From: Moraxellaceae bacterium
GTDB taxonomy: Bacteria > Pseudomonadota > Gammaproteobacteria > Pseudomonadales > Moraxellaceae
DNA length: 64,000 nt
Assembly (NCBI GenBank): GCA_024234595.1
Contig: JACKNZ010000006.1
Coordinates: 1-64,000, forward strand
Direction: 5' to 3'
Numbering within the stretch: position 1 is the stretch's first letter; each line of letters opens with the position of its first letter. The position numbers and the translations under genes are program-made. The notes under the pieces were generated by a model. The model made no database searches, was not told the DNA's origin, and saw only the letters and a list, made by a program, of their open reading frames with translations. Positions 1-9,084 of the stretch are shown here, piece after piece.

Positions 1-894
1 TAAACGGCTGTGTAGATAGAATACGTCACCGGGATAGGCTTCACGACCTGGTGGACGACGCAATAACAAAGAAATTTGACGATAGGCAACTGCTTGCTTT
101 GACAAATCATCATAAATAATTAAAGCATCTTCACCACGGTCACGGAAGTATTCACCCATCGTGCAACCAGAGTAAGGAGCCAAGAACAACATGGCGGCTG
201 GTTCAGAAGCCGATGCAGCGACAACGGTGGTATAAGCCATTGCGCCTGTTTCTTCTAGCTTACGCACAACGTTGGCAATGGTCGATTGTTTTTGACCAAC
301 AGCCACATACACACACTTAATGCCAGAGCCTTTTTGAGCGATAATCGCGTCAATGGCCATGGCGGTTTTACCCGTTTGACGGTCACCGATAATCAATTCA
401 CGTTGGCCACGACCAATCGGAATCATCGCGTCAACGGCTTTGTAACCTGTTTGTACTGGCTGGTCAACCGACTTACGCCAAATAACACCAGGTGCTACTT
501 TTTCGACTGCATCGGTTAACTTAGCATTGATAGGGCCTTTGCCATCAATTGGCTTACCCAATGCATCGACCACACGTCCCAACAATTCTGGGCCGACTGG
601 CACTTCTAAAATACGGCCTGTGCAACGTACTTTTTGACCTTCTTGAAGGTTTAAGTAGTCACCTAACACCACAGCACCAACCGAATCTTGCTCTAAGTTT
701 AGAGCCATACCGAAGATGCCGCCATCGAACTCAATCATCTCGCCATACATTACATCGGCCAAACCGTGAATGCGGACGATACCGTCAGATACTTTTACCA
801 CTGTGCCTTCGTTACGAGCTTCGGCAGTGGCGTTGAGATCGCTAATACGCTGTTTAATCAGCGAGCTGATCTCGGAGGGATTCAGTTGCTGCAT
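1..894 (-). CDS. atpA: ATP synthase F1 subunit alpha (N-terminal part, cut by window edge)
   Basis: Alpha subunit of the F1 headpiece of F-type ATP synthase; with beta it forms the hexamer where ATP is made on the cytoplasmic side of the membrane. Only the first 298 codons are in the window; the gene runs off the left edge without a stop. The N-terminus begins MQQLNPSEISSLIK, as in gammaproteobacterial AtpA, and a nucleotide-binding P-loop GDRQTGKTA lies near residues 169-177, the expected place. The start is the ATG at 892-894, 20 bases after the atpH stop. It is the sixth gene of a minus-strand atpI-B-E-F-H-A operon; atpG, atpD and atpC should follow outside the window. Confidence 0.97.
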   Translation of the reverse strand, partial: MQQLNPSEISSLIKQRISDLNATAEARNEGTVVKVSDGIVRIHGLADVMYGEMIEFDGGIFGMALNLEQDSVGAVVLGDYLNLQEGQKVRCTGRILEVPVGPELLGRVVDALGKPIDGKGPINAKLTDAVEKVAPGVIWRKSVDQPVQTGYKAVDAMIPIGRGQRELIIGDRQTGKTAMAIDAIIAQKGSGIKCVYVAVGQKQSTIANVVRKLEETGAMAYTTVVAASASEPAAMLFLAPYSGCTMGEYFRDRGEDALIIYDDLSKQAVAYRQISLLLRRPPGREAYPGDVFYLHSRL

Positions 895-914
895 GATGCG
901 CTGTTCCTCAAAAA

Positions 915-1463
915 TTATGTATTCAGGGTGGCACTCAATTTTGCCAACTTTCCGCGCACGGAAGCATCAATCACTAAATCACCCGTACGCACAACCACAC
1001 CGCCAATTAAGGTAGTGTCAATTTCGGTACGAATATTTATACGACGCACGAGTTTAGCCGCTAATTGCGTAGCCAATGCCTGTTCTTGCTCACTACTGAG
1101 CGCGAAGGCACTGGTCACTACCACATCGGCAGTTTTTTCGCTTTTAGCTTTCTCTTCTTCGTATAATTCAGCGATTGCTGGCAATGCCATCAAACGTTTG
1201 TTAGCCGCGACAAGACTTAAAAAGTTACGCACACTGGCAGATAACTCGCCACCACAGGCAGCAAACAATGCCGTTGTTTGTTCGGCTACAGTCATGCTCG
1301 GGCGTGACAGGTAACGCGCAAACTCAGCATCTTGAACAACTGCCGCTGCGAGAGCTAACTGACTTGACCAAAGAGTCAACTCAGATGCACCTTGCGCATT
1401 GGCATATTCAAATGCTGCTTTTGCGTATGGACGTGCCACAGTGGTTAATTCAGCCATGTTCAC
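915..1463 (-). CDS. atpH: ATP synthase F1 subunit delta
   Basis: Delta (OSCP-like) subunit, 182 residues, which sits on top of the F1 alpha/beta hexamer and ties it to the peripheral b stalk. The protein starts MAELTTVARPYAKAAF after two extra residues, a typical delta N-terminus, and ends with the conserved GGVVVRTGDLVIDASVRGKL segment. Length matches the family (about 175-180). It lies between atpF (13 bases upstream) and atpA. The start could be the first Met or the Met at residue 3; both fit. Confidence 0.96.
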   Translation of the reverse strand: MNMAELTTVARPYAKAAFEYANAQGASELTLWSSQLALAAAVVQDAEFARYLSRPSMTVAEQTTALFAACGGELSASVRNFLSLVAANKRLMALPAIAELYEEEKAKSEKTADVVVTSAFALSSEQEQALATQLAAKLVRRINIRTEIDTTLIGGVVVRTGDLVIDASVRGKLAKLSATLNT

Positions 1464-1476
1464 TGTCTCTAGAGAG

Positions 1477-1947
1477 TTATAGCTCGGTTGCTAATTGATT
1501 CAACATAGCTGCGTGTGCATTAGCATTCACTTCAGCCTGTAAAATCTTTTCTGCACCCGCAATGGCTAAAGCAGCAACTTGGGTACGTAATTGATCACGA
1601 GCACGGTTTGTCTCTTGTTCAATTTGCTCACGGGCTTGCGCTTTAATGCGCTCACTCTCTACTTGAGCTTGTACTTTTGCTTCTTCAACCAACTGGCTAG
1701 CGCGACGATTTGCTTGTTCTAACAGTTGAGCAGTTTGCTCTTTAGCTGCTTTAAGCTCTTGAGCCACCTTCTCTTCGGCAGCTTTTAAATCATCTTGCGC
1801 TTTGTTCGCAGCATTTAAACCATCTGCGATTTTCTTTTGCCGTGCGGCAAGTGCTTCTGTTAGTGGCGGCCATACAAACTTCATGCAGAACCACACGAAG
1901 ATTGCAAAAGAAATGGCCTGACCTAACAAAGTTGCATTTATATTCAT
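1477..1947 (-). CDS. atpF: ATP synthase Fo subunit b
   Basis: Peripheral stalk subunit b, 156 residues, the same length as in E. coli. Residues about 5-27 form the single membrane helix (starting MNINATLLGQAISFAIFVWF), followed by a long, highly charged Ala/Glu/Gln/Lys-rich helix (about 35-140) that dimerises as a coiled coil and holds the stator against rotation. Placed between atpE and atpH, as is standard. A single b gene is present, with no b' duplicate in the window. Confidence 0.96.
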   Translation of the reverse strand: MNINATLLGQAISFAIFVWFCMKFVWPPLTEALAARQKKIADGLNAANKAQDDLKAAEEKVAQELKAAKEQTAQLLEQANRRASQLVEEAKVQAQVESERIKAQAREQIEQETNRARDQLRTQVAALAIAGAEKILQAEVNANAHAAMLNQLATEL

Positions 1948-1995
1948 GCTAACACCTCATTTGGCTTTGCGATGGAATGCGCGTTGAGCGACTTA

Positions 1996-2253
1996 TTAAC
2001 CGTTAAGCAAGCCAATGAATGGGTTCGCAAACACGAAGAACAAACCAATACCAACACCAATCATTGGTACAGCATCGAGCAAACCAGCAACAATAAACAT
2101 TTTAACTTGCAATTGTGGAGCGAGTTCTGGCTGACGTGCTACGCCTTCCAAAAACTTACCACCTAACAAACCAAAACCTACAGCAGTACCTAGCGCGCCA
2201 AAAGCAATCAGGATAGCGGCGGCAATAGCGGTCAAGCCAATAACGGTTTCCAT
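1996..2253 (-). CDS. atpE: ATP synthase Fo subunit c
   Basis: Proteolipid c subunit, 85 residues, which assembles into the proton-driven rotor ring in the inner membrane. Two hydrophobic helices are joined by the polar loop RQPE (residues 40-43). The proton-carrying acid is Asp60 in GLLDAVPMIGVG, the DCCD-reactive position of the E. coli family. The helix-2 sequence shows no obvious sodium-binding motif, so a proton-coupled enzyme is inferred. Located between atpB and atpF. Confidence 0.96.
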   Translation of the reverse strand: METVIGLTAIAAAILIAFGALGTAVGFGLLGGKFLEGVARQPELAPQLQVKMFIVAGLLDAVPMIGVGIGLFFVFANPFIGLLNG

Positions 2254-2297
2254 TGCGAATTACCTCAGTTAGTAGTCAAAAGAAAAAGGAACTAAAA

Positions 2298-3131
2298 TTA
2301 GTGATGCTCACTGGCCATACTTAGATACACAATAGTCAACATCATAAAGATGAAGGCTTGCAATGTGATAACTAAGATGTGGAAAATAGCCCACGGCACA
2401 GACAACAACCATTGCACACCAAATGGCAGCAATGCGATTAAGATAAAAATCAACTCACCAGCATACATATTACCAAAGAGTCGTAAACCCAAAGAAACAG
2501 GCTTAGCAATCAAGGTAACACCTTCCAAAATCAAGTTAATTGGAATAAAAAATGCTTTTAAGATTGGATTAGTTGGATTAAATGGATTCAAGGCTAACTC
2601 ACCTGCAAAACCACCCACTCCCTTCATCTTAATGCTATAGAACAAAATCAAGAAAAATACCGAGAAAGACATACCCAAAGTGACATTAGGGTCAGTTGAA
2701 GGCACAACTTTCATATAGTGCAAGCCTAGGGCTTGTGCCACAACAGGAATAAAATCAACTGGCACCAAGTCCATCAGGTTCATTAAAAAAACCCAACAAA
2801 AAATCGTCAATGCTAAAGGCGCTATTAAAGTTGATTTACCATGAAAGGTATCTTTGACATTGCTATCAACAAACTCAACAATCATTTCGACAAAATTTTG
2901 GACACCACTTGGCACATCACTATTTGCTTTTTTAGCAATAGCTCGAAACACCAAACAAAAAACGAGACCTAAAGCAATCGACCAACCTAATGAATCAACA
3001 TGAAATGCCCAAAAGCCCATCTCTTGCGCATCTTGTGCAGTGTGCGCAAAAGACCAACCATGTTCTGGATGATTTCCAAAGGTAAGGTTAGTCAGGTGAT
3101 GCTTGATATATTCCGTAGAATTTCCAGCCAT
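2298..3131 (-). CDS. atpB: ATP synthase Fo subunit a
   Basis: Subunit a, 277 residues, a multi-spanning membrane protein that forms the two proton half-channels next to the c ring. The essential arginine is Arg217 in KPVSLGLRLFGNMYAGE, the family signature. Several hydrophobic helices occur at about 47-67, 103-123, 152-168, 190-210 and 225-270. The N-terminal extension (residues 1-40) is periplasmic by analogy with E. coli. It is 10 bases downstream of atpI. Confidence 0.97.
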   Translation of the reverse strand: MAGNSTEYIKHHLTNLTFGNHPEHGWSFAHTAQDAQEMGFWAFHVDSLGWSIALGLVFCLVFRAIAKKANSDVPSGVQNFVEMIVEFVDSNVKDTFHGKSTLIAPLALTIFCWVFLMNLMDLVPVDFIPVVAQALGLHYMKVVPSTDPNVTLGMSFSVFFLILFYSIKMKGVGGFAGELALNPFNPTNPILKAFFIPINLILEGVTLIAKPVSLGLRLFGNMYAGELIFILIALLPFGVQWLLSVPWAIFHILVITLQAFIFMMLTIVYLSMASEHH

Positions 3132-3141
3132 ATTGCACCTA

Positions 3142-3567
3142 TTAAGGCCTGTTTCTTAGCGCATCCCATAAAGGCGACACCCAAGCAACAAGCTGTACGA
3201 TAAAGAAACCTGCGAGTACCCAGCCCACTTGCAGCAGTTTGAGACCTGCAAATGCAGCAGAAAAGAGCAACACCGTTATAACAAAACGCCCTGCTGCTCC
3301 CTTATAAAAACTTTTGACTATTTGCTTTGCAGAGCCTGCCCCTGCGTGGCTAAATGCTTGCAGCGCAAAATATGCACTACCTATTAAGGCTATACTTGCG
3401 CCTACTCCTGCTGATATTGATGCCCATTGTCCCCAGCCAAACGCACATAATGCAATGGTAATGGTGGCAAACAACTGTCCCTTTAATAACCGTATTGCAG
3501 GCGTTTTATCGACTAGTGGTTGCGGCTTGCTCACACCAACTCCACACAATGAACACTCTGAAGACAT
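3142..3567 (-). CDS. atpI: ATP synthase assembly protein AtpI
   Basis: Small membrane protein (141 residues) thought to help assemble the c ring or supply magnesium to the ATP synthase; it is not part of the finished enzyme. Four hydrophobic segments follow a cysteine-containing N-terminus (MSSECSLCGVG). The ATG at 3565-3567 is preferred to an in-frame TTG four codons earlier, though its ribosome site is weak. First gene of the atp operon; a good promoter lies 30-57 bases upstream of the ATG. The CxxC-like pair at the N-terminus is not something I know as an AtpI feature. Confidence 0.85.
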   Translation of the reverse strand: MSSECSLCGVGVSKPQPLVDKTPAIRLLKGQLFATITIALCAFGWGQWASISAGVGASIALIGSAYFALQAFSHAGAGSAKQIVKSFYKGAAGRFVITVLLFSAAFAGLKLLQVGWVLAGFFIVQLVAWVSPLWDALRNRP

Positions 3568-3595
3568 AAAAACCTGCAATTTTTAATCGCGGCGA

Positions 3596-3624
3596 ATTGT
3601 ATAGACTGGCCGTCAATTTAGCAA
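3596..3624 (-). promoter_or_regulatory. Likely sigma-70 promoter of the atp operon
   Basis: On the minus strand a TTGCTA -35 box (3619-3624) is separated by 17 bases from a TACAAT -10 box (3596-3601), in the only gap upstream of atpI. Each box differs from the consensus by one or two bases. This would drive atpI-B-E-F-H-A separately from the haem operon upstream. Pattern-based only. Confidence 0.5.
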
Positions 3625-3661
3625 GAGTTTGTTACTTTTTAGCGATAAGATGAGAAATGAT

Positions 3662-4186
3662 TTATTTGTCACGAATATGATTGAGACGTGAAATAGCTTT
3701 TCCTAACAGGGTTTCGGGTGGCTTATGTGGATTTTGGGCATCACTTTCTAGTTCATTGCCTACGGTTTTTTCGAGGTTAATAATGGTTTGTTTAAGCTCC
3801 TCGGGCAGGCTCACTTTTTGTCCTTGAGCATCAACAATAACCACAATAGCTTCACCTGTTGCCACAATACTCTTGTGCTGTTGGCTAAATATGGCGTACT
3901 CCATTCTAAAGCCAGATGAGCGTAACTCAACAACGCGCGCACCTATCTCTAATTCATCAGGATAGCGAATTGACTTTAAATAACGACAACTATTTGCAGC
4001 CACTACTGGATTACACACGTCCAAATGTTCCAATGCACCAATGGTTTGCAAATAACTGATTCTGACACTTTCAAAGTAGCGGTAATACGCCACATTGTTA
4101 ACATGGGCAAAAGCATCCATTTCTCCCCATGCAACCATTTGCGCTTGTACTATTGGGAAATTATTTAAATGGTTAATGGCACTCAT
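3662..4186 (-). CDS. Hotdog-fold acyl-CoA thioesterase (YbgC/FadM type)
   Basis: A 174-residue 4HBT-family thioesterase, predicted to hydrolyse acyl-CoA thioesters in the cytoplasm. The family signature WGEMDAFAHVNNVAYYRYFE is at residues 20-39: the Asp after GEM corresponds to the catalytic Asp of the 4HBT family, followed by the HVNN turn. The last 30 residues are a charged tail not typical of the core domain. Its ribosome site (AGGAAG) overlaps the hemY stop codon, so it is co-translated at the end of the hemCDXY operon. A role in haem synthesis is not established; the substrate is unknown. Confidence 0.82.
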   Translation of the reverse strand: MSAINHLNNFPIVQAQMVAWGEMDAFAHVNNVAYYRYFESVRISYLQTIGALEHLDVCNPVVAANSCRYLKSIRYPDELEIGARVVELRSSGFRMEYAIFSQQHKSIVATGEAIVVIVDAQGQKVSLPEELKQTIINLEKTVGNELESDAQNPHKPPETLLGKAISRLNHIRDK

Positions 4187-4195
4187 GATAGCTTC

Positions 4196-5413
4196 CTACG
4201 GCAAAGGTAATGCAGGCAACGGCTGCTCTAATAACTGATTAAGACCTGCAATTAAATAATGTCCTGCTTGCGGGTCGTTGCTGTGTTGTAACAGGCGAAC
4301 AAATTCGGCAAACACTTCGGGATTTTTGTGCAATGCCAAGCTTTGTTCAAAATAGCCTTTAGCTGTTTGCCATTGATGACACTGCATACATAATCGACCT
4401 AAGGTTAACAATAAAGCTGGATTTTGAGGATGTATAACCAGCCATTGTTGTGCTTGTTGTAAGGCTATTTCTGGGTCTGCATGCAAAATTCGTCCATACA
4501 AGGTGATTAAACCATGATGCCATTGCTCACTTAATACGCGGTAGCAGATACGCGCACTTTCGTCATAACACGCTAAGTTTATTAGGGTTTGAACATAGCT
4601 ATACACAATATCGGTATCGCGTTGATGATGACGTGGTAATTGTTGCCAAAAAAGCTGCAACTGCTCAAAGGCTTGATGCTTGTCTGCTCGGCCTGTCGTT
4701 TTGGCCATGTAACTAAAACTCTGTGCATAAGCTGAATGCAATAGTGCTTGTTGTTGTACCGTCTCAAAATGTGGTGATTTAGACAAAATCGGTAGCCATT
4801 CCAATAAGTCTGACCACGCTTGTAATTTTAGTAAGACTTCTAACAGTAGCTGACTAATCACAAATTCTTTTTTGTAATGGGGATAAATTTGTTTAAGACG
4901 TGCCGCCGCCGCTTCCCATTGACCTGTGGCTATCCATAAGCGGATACGTGCAATCTGTACAGCCATATGATGTTTAGTGGGTATCAGGTTTAAATAATCT
5001 TCGGCACGTTGAGTGGCCTGCTGCGCCTGAGCTGCCTGTACTGCCGCCAAATAAGCCACCAGCGGGTCGGCACTTAACTTAGCACTACGCACTAATAACT
5101 TTTCGGCACTGACATAATCTTCGCGTGCTAACTGCACCATACCCTGATTTAAATACTGTTGCGCACGTTGATATGCACGCAAGGTCAACCATCTATTAAG
5201 TAAAGCGCGTAGTCCCAACACTCCTAATAACACTTCTAGCACTACAAAGGCAGCAATTGTTAATAACAGCCATAAAATTGCCGCTAATAGCAGACTCATC
5301 TCAATGGATGTGTTATGCCACATCAACAACAAATAGCCACTATCTGCCATAAAACTTAAGGCTAATATTGCGCCAACAACCACGCATAACAAAGCCACAA
5401 TAAACTTTATCAT
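4196..5413 (-). CDS. hemY: HemY, haem-biosynthesis-associated TPR membrane protein
   Basis: A 405-residue inner-membrane protein with two N-terminal hydrophobic helices (about 3-22 and 38-66) and a long helical region built of TPR-like repeats facing the periplasm or membrane surface. This is the proteobacterial HemY of the hemCDXY operon, not the Bacillus protoporphyrinogen oxidase of the same name. It is thought to organise late haem or tetrapyrrole enzymes, but its activity is unresolved. Its ATG overlaps the hemX stop in an ATGA junction, showing translational coupling. Confidence 0.9.
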   Translation of the reverse strand: MIKFIVALLCVVVGAILALSFMADSGYLLLMWHNTSIEMSLLLAAILWLLLTIAAFVVLEVLLGVLGLRALLNRWLTLRAYQRAQQYLNQGMVQLAREDYVSAEKLLVRSAKLSADPLVAYLAAVQAAQAQQATQRAEDYLNLIPTKHHMAVQIARIRLWIATGQWEAAAARLKQIYPHYKKEFVISQLLLEVLLKLQAWSDLLEWLPILSKSPHFETVQQQALLHSAYAQSFSYMAKTTGRADKHQAFEQLQLFWQQLPRHHQRDTDIVYSYVQTLINLACYDESARICYRVLSEQWHHGLITLYGRILHADPEIALQQAQQWLVIHPQNPALLLTLGRLCMQCHQWQTAKGYFEQSLALHKNPEVFAEFVRLLQHSNDPQAGHYLIAGLNQLLEQPLPALPLP

Positions 5414-6423
5414 GGCGTAACACTCGGCACTGTGTTTGGTACAGTCACTGCTGTTTCGCTAGTGAGCAATTGTGCTAAAGCCTTGGGGGTATGCTGAAGT
5501 TGTATAGCGGCAGTGGTTAAATCTATAGACACCAGTGACTGAATCTGTTGCAGCCATGTGGCATATTGTGCCTGTATATGTTGATATGGCGTTAATAAGC
5601 GCGTTGCCTCTTGCAAACTTTGTTGATAACGGCTGGGTTGTTGTTGCCACAAAGCAATTTGTGCTTGATGTAAGGCCAAATAGACATTTTGCTGCATTAA
5701 CCAACGCTGATCTTGACTTAATAACGGCTTGTGCTGGGCATCATAGTGCTGAATACTAATTAAGTCTTTGAGTATTGACCAACCTTTATCCCATGCCTGA
5801 GGATGGCTCTCAGCTTGTTTAGGATTGATAGTGGTTTGGCTTGCAATCGCTTGCTTGAGGACGGGTGTATTGGCTTGTTGTTTGAGTGCATCTATCTTTA
5901 AGGAAATTCCCGCATAATCAATCTGCTGATGCTGCGACAAAACTAAAACATCTTGAGCAATCGCTTGCCGTAAAGGCAACGTTTGATGATTGCCGTATTC
6001 TTGCAAGAGTTGGTCAGCAATGTTTAACAACATGAGCGCACTTTGGCTATTATGCTGTAACCATAAATGTTGTTCGGCAAGCTCGACATAATGGCCAACT
6101 TGCTTTAGTAGCCATGTTTGTTTTTGAGTGGGTTGTGTTGCCGATTTGAGCTGACTAAGCTGGGCTTGTAACTGGTCAACTTGTTGCTGCAACACGCTGT
6201 TTTTAGATTGTGTTTGTAGCTGCTGCTCTTGTATTTGCTGTAGCTCTGTTTTTATTTCTTCATAGTGAATCAATTCGCGATTTTTGTAACGCATGCCATG
6301 ATAATACAATAAATAACTGGCAATCATCGTCAAGATGACCAAAATCACGGTGGCTCGCCCCCAAAATCCTAATTTTAAGGCCACTTTAGGAAAGACATGT
6401 ATCGGTTGACGGGTTTGGCTCAT
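5410..6423 (-). CDS. hemX: HemX, membrane-anchored protein of the haem operon
   Basis: A 337-residue protein of the HemX family, often annotated as uroporphyrin-III C-methyltransferase, although it lacks the methyltransferase domain. A short cytoplasmic N-terminus (about 1-24) is followed by one membrane helix (about 25-43), then a glutamine-rich coiled coil (about 50-95) and a helical domain. Gln runs such as QQIQEQQLQTQ make it low in complexity. The start is the ATG at 6421-6423, two codons inside a GTG. It sits between hemD and hemY, which it overlaps by four bases. Confidence 0.88.
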   Translation of the reverse strand: MSQTRQPIHVFPKVALKLGFWGRATVILVILTMIASYLLYYHGMRYKNRELIHYEEIKTELQQIQEQQLQTQSKNSVLQQQVDQLQAQLSQLKSATQPTQKQTWLLKQVGHYVELAEQHLWLQHNSQSALMLLNIADQLLQEYGNHQTLPLRQAIAQDVLVLSQHQQIDYAGISLKIDALKQQANTPVLKQAIASQTTINPKQAESHPQAWDKGWSILKDLISIQHYDAQHKPLLSQDQRWLMQQNVYLALHQAQIALWQQQPSRYQQSLQEATRLLTPYQHIQAQYATWLQQIQSLVSIDLTTAAIQLQHTPKALAQLLTSETAVTVPNTVPSVTP

Positions 6424-6464
6424 TATCACAAGTCTGCTTGTTTAGGGTTATTGATTAGACCTTA

Positions 6465-7217
6465 TTAGGACTTACGCCACTGACTCAAGGTATTGCATAT
6501 ATCTTTTGGATGAATACTGACAGAGCTTAACACGGTTTTAAAGCCTTGTTGTTGGGCTAATTCAACTAATCGCGGACTAATGACTAATATTGGAATGTTT
6601 TGTGCTTGCTGCCCTGCGAGCTGTAACCATTGTGTCAGTGTTTCGCCACTGCTGATAATCACGACATCTATGGTTTGTTGTTGTATTTGCGGCCACTGTT
6701 GCAGGCTATGTTGAGGCAACTGACGACGATATAAATCGACATAATCCACCTTAACACCCCGATTTTGCAAGCTATCACGCACTAGGTTACGCCCCCCCTC
6801 ACCACGCAACACCAACAATCGCTGTCCTTGAGTTAATTGTTGTAACTGTGGCAGTTGTAGCAAACCTTCGCTTGTTTCTTGCTCTGGTATCGTTGGCTCA
6901 ATGAAATAGCTACGCAGTACCTGAGCCGTGCTTTGACCTACCGCCAACCACTCAATGCCAACAGGCCATTGAGGCCAATAATCTGCCAAAGCATTTAAGC
7001 CCAACTCTGCCGCCGTTGGACTAACCACAAACACCGAATGATAACGGTCGAGGTTTAACAAACATTCCTTGCCAACGGCTGACAACTCTAGTGCTATCGT
7101 CTCTAGCAAAGGCAAAGAGAACACCGTTGCACCTTGCTGCTCCAATGCTTGAGTGAGTTGCGCTGCTCGCTGCTCAGGACGAGTATTGATAATCCTTAAG
7201 CCTGATAAACTAGCCAT
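6465..7217 (-). CDS. hemD: Uroporphyrinogen-III synthase
   Basis: Cyclises hydroxymethylbilane to uroporphyrinogen III with inversion of ring D, the branch point to haem, sirohaem and cobalamin. The 250-residue protein has the two-lobe HemD layout, starting LRIINTRPEQRAAQL, with VFVVSPTAAELGL and VVIISSGETLTQWLQL segments in the ligand-facing loops. HemD is poorly conserved, so context counts: the ATG at 7215-7217 lies inside the last codons of hemC (ATGGCTAG), a tight coupling. A longer start at 7244 is possible but would overlap hemC by 35 bases. Confidence 0.92.
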   Translation of the reverse strand: MASLSGLRIINTRPEQRAAQLTQALEQQGATVFSLPLLETIALELSAVGKECLLNLDRYHSVFVVSPTAAELGLNALADYWPQWPVGIEWLAVGQSTAQVLRSYFIEPTIPEQETSEGLLQLPQLQQLTQGQRLLVLRGEGGRNLVRDSLQNRGVKVDYVDLYRRQLPQHSLQQWPQIQQQTIDVVIISSGETLTQWLQLAGQQAQNIPILVISPRLVELAQQQGFKTVLSSVSIHPKDICNTLSQWRKS

Positions 7218-8127
7218 AAACGGCTGCCAAAATGGTGGCTGCACCTTGTGCTAATAAGCCACTGGCGACTTGTTCACCTAAGGCTTCTACCGCCAATAAA
7301 TCTTGAGTTTGGCCTTGTTGATAAATGACTTTTTTACCGTCGGTACTTCCCACCAACGCATTGAGTATCATGGTGGTATCACTGAGGGTCGCATAGCCAG
7401 CAATAGGCACTTGGCATCCGCCCTGTAAACGGCGATTCATGGCGCGCTCTGCTTGCACACATAAGGCGGTTGATTGATGGTGAAGCGGTGCTAATAACTG
7501 ATGCAGTGCGCTATCATCAACTCGTGTTTCAATACCAACCGCCCCCTGCCCTACAGCTGGCAATAGCTGCGTCAATGATTGAGCAATACGAGCCTCTAAG
7601 CCCAGTCGTTTGAGACCTGCACTCGCCAAAATAATGGCATCATATTCATTGTTATCCAAACGCCCCAAACGTGTACCAACATTACCTCTTAAATCTTGTA
7701 TCGTTAAATCGGGGCGTAATGCGCGTAATTGACATTGGCGACGTAAACTGGATGTTCCAACAATCGCGCCAACAGGCAAACTTTCCAAGCAACTAAATTT
7801 ATTGGAGACAAAAGCATCTGTTGGATCTTCGCGTTCACAAATGGTAGTAATTGCCAAGCCCTCTGGATACTCCATCGGCACATCTTTCATAGAGTGAACC
7901 GCTAAATCGGCCTCTCCTGCCAACATAGCTGCTTCTAATTCTTTAACAAATAAACCTTTGCCGCCAATTTTGGCCAACGGTACATCTAAAATTTTGTCAC
8001 CTTGCGTTGTAAAGGTAACAAGCTCCACCTGTAAATGTGGATGATGCTTGAGTAGATTTGCTTTAACATATTCGGCTTGCCATAACGCAAGGGGGCTTTT
8101 TCGGGTTGCAATACGAATCGTGTTCAT
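7210..8127 (-). CDS. hemC: Hydroxymethylbilane synthase (porphobilinogen deaminase)
   Basis: Joins four porphobilinogen molecules into hydroxymethylbilane. The 305-residue product begins MNTIRIATRKSPLALWQAEY. Its dipyrromethane cofactor cysteine is Cys238 in the conserved GGCQVPIAGYA, and the catalytic Asp lies in VHSMKDVPMEYP. The ATG at 8125-8127 is chosen because the family starts there; the 12 residues in front are not conserved. First gene of the hemCDXY operon, divergent from an mscS-type gene with about 70 bases between them. In Pseudomonas algR lies directly upstream; here three genes intervene. Confidence 0.97.
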   Translation of the reverse strand: MNTIRIATRKSPLALWQAEYVKANLLKHHPHLQVELVTFTTQGDKILDVPLAKIGGKGLFVKELEAAMLAGEADLAVHSMKDVPMEYPEGLAITTICEREDPTDAFVSNKFSCLESLPVGAIVGTSSLRRQCQLRALRPDLTIQDLRGNVGTRLGRLDNNEYDAIILASAGLKRLGLEARIAQSLTQLLPAVGQGAVGIETRVDDSALHQLLAPLHHQSTALCVQAERAMNRRLQGGCQVPIAGYATLSDTTMILNALVGSTDGKKVIYQQGQTQDLLAVEALGEQVASGLLAQGAATILAAVYG

Positions 8128-8199
8128 CAATAGGCTCTGTCTAATTTTTAATAACCACATCATACCTTAAATAGATAAGCACCAACAAAGGAGCTCTTT

Positions 8200-9084
8200 A
8201 TGGATAGTCAGATTTTATTCGATATTTTATCTTATCCGATGGGGGTGATTGGCAACACCAGCATTACACCGTTACGTTTGGCTGGTTTAGTGTTAATTAT
8301 TAGCCTGACATGGTGGGTATCTATTTTGCTAGAACGCAAATTAGTCAAATTTACCTACGACCATCAAAGTGATAATTCACAAACACACATTTACGGCTTT
8401 ATTCGTTTGGGTCGTTATATTGTGTGGATGATTAGCATGATGATTGGCCTCAATTATTTAGGCTTTGATTTAGGAAGTTTAGCTTTTATTGGGGGTGCTT
8501 TTGGGATTGGTATTGGGTTGGGATTGCAAAATATTTTTAGTAATTTTGCATCGGGCATTATTATTATGCTCGAAAGAACCCTCAAACAAGGCGATTTTAT
8601 TGATTTGCAATCGGGCGTAATGGGACGAGTGAGCGAAATTGGGATGCGTTACACCCGTATTACCACCAATGATAATGTTGATATTATTGTCCCGAACTCC
8701 GAATTTACCACAGGACGGGTGATTAACTGGACGATGAACAACGATACACGTCGTATTCATGTGCCATTTGGGGTCGCTTATGGTGTCGATAAAGACAAGG
8801 TGAAAGAAGCAGGCTTAGCCGCCGCAGCGAAACTTAAAGGTGTATTACATAGTCAAGGCAAAGAACCCGATGTATGGCTGGTTAAATTTGGGGATAGCAG
8901 TTTAGATTTTGAATTAGTCGTTTGGCTCGACCGCGCTTTATCGGTGACACCTCAAATTACCCAAGCCAAGTTATTGTGGTTAATTGAGTCAGAATTACGC
9001 GAGCGTGGTTTAGAAATTCCCTTTCCACAACGTGATTTACATATTCGGTCTGGGGTGCTGTCTGTTAAACACCTTGATAATTAA
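8200..9084 (+). CDS. MscS-family small-conductance mechanosensitive channel
   Basis: A 294-residue inner-membrane channel that releases solutes on sudden osmotic downshift. Three membrane helices are visible: about 26-44, 66-86 and the glycine/alanine-rich pore helix about 90-127, with GGAFGIGIGLGLQNIFSNFA typical of MscS TM3. A beta domain (LKQGDFIDLQSGVMGRVSEIG and IVPNSEFTTGRVINW) and a C-terminal alpha/beta domain follow. A strong AGGAG site precedes the ATG. It is a single gene between divergent hemC and a repeat element. Confidence 0.93.
   Translation: MDSQILFDILSYPMGVIGNTSITPLRLAGLVLIISLTWWVSILLERKLVKFTYDHQSDNSQTHIYGFIRLGRYIVWMISMMIGLNYLGFDLGSLAFIGGAFGIGIGLGLQNIFSNFASGIIIMLERTLKQGDFIDLQSGVMGRVSEIGMRYTRITTNDNVDIIVPNSEFTTGRVINWTMNNDTRRIHVPFGVAYGVDKDKVKEAGLAAAAKLKGVLHSQGKEPDVWLVKFGDSSLDFELVVWLDRALSVTPQITQAKLLWLIESELRERGLEIPFPQRDLHIRSGVLSVKHLDN

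Noticed and set aside
549..1314. Several open frames on the plus strand across atpA and atpH.
   Set aside because: They are the antisense of strongly conserved ATP synthase genes, have no ribosome sites and no family resemblance.
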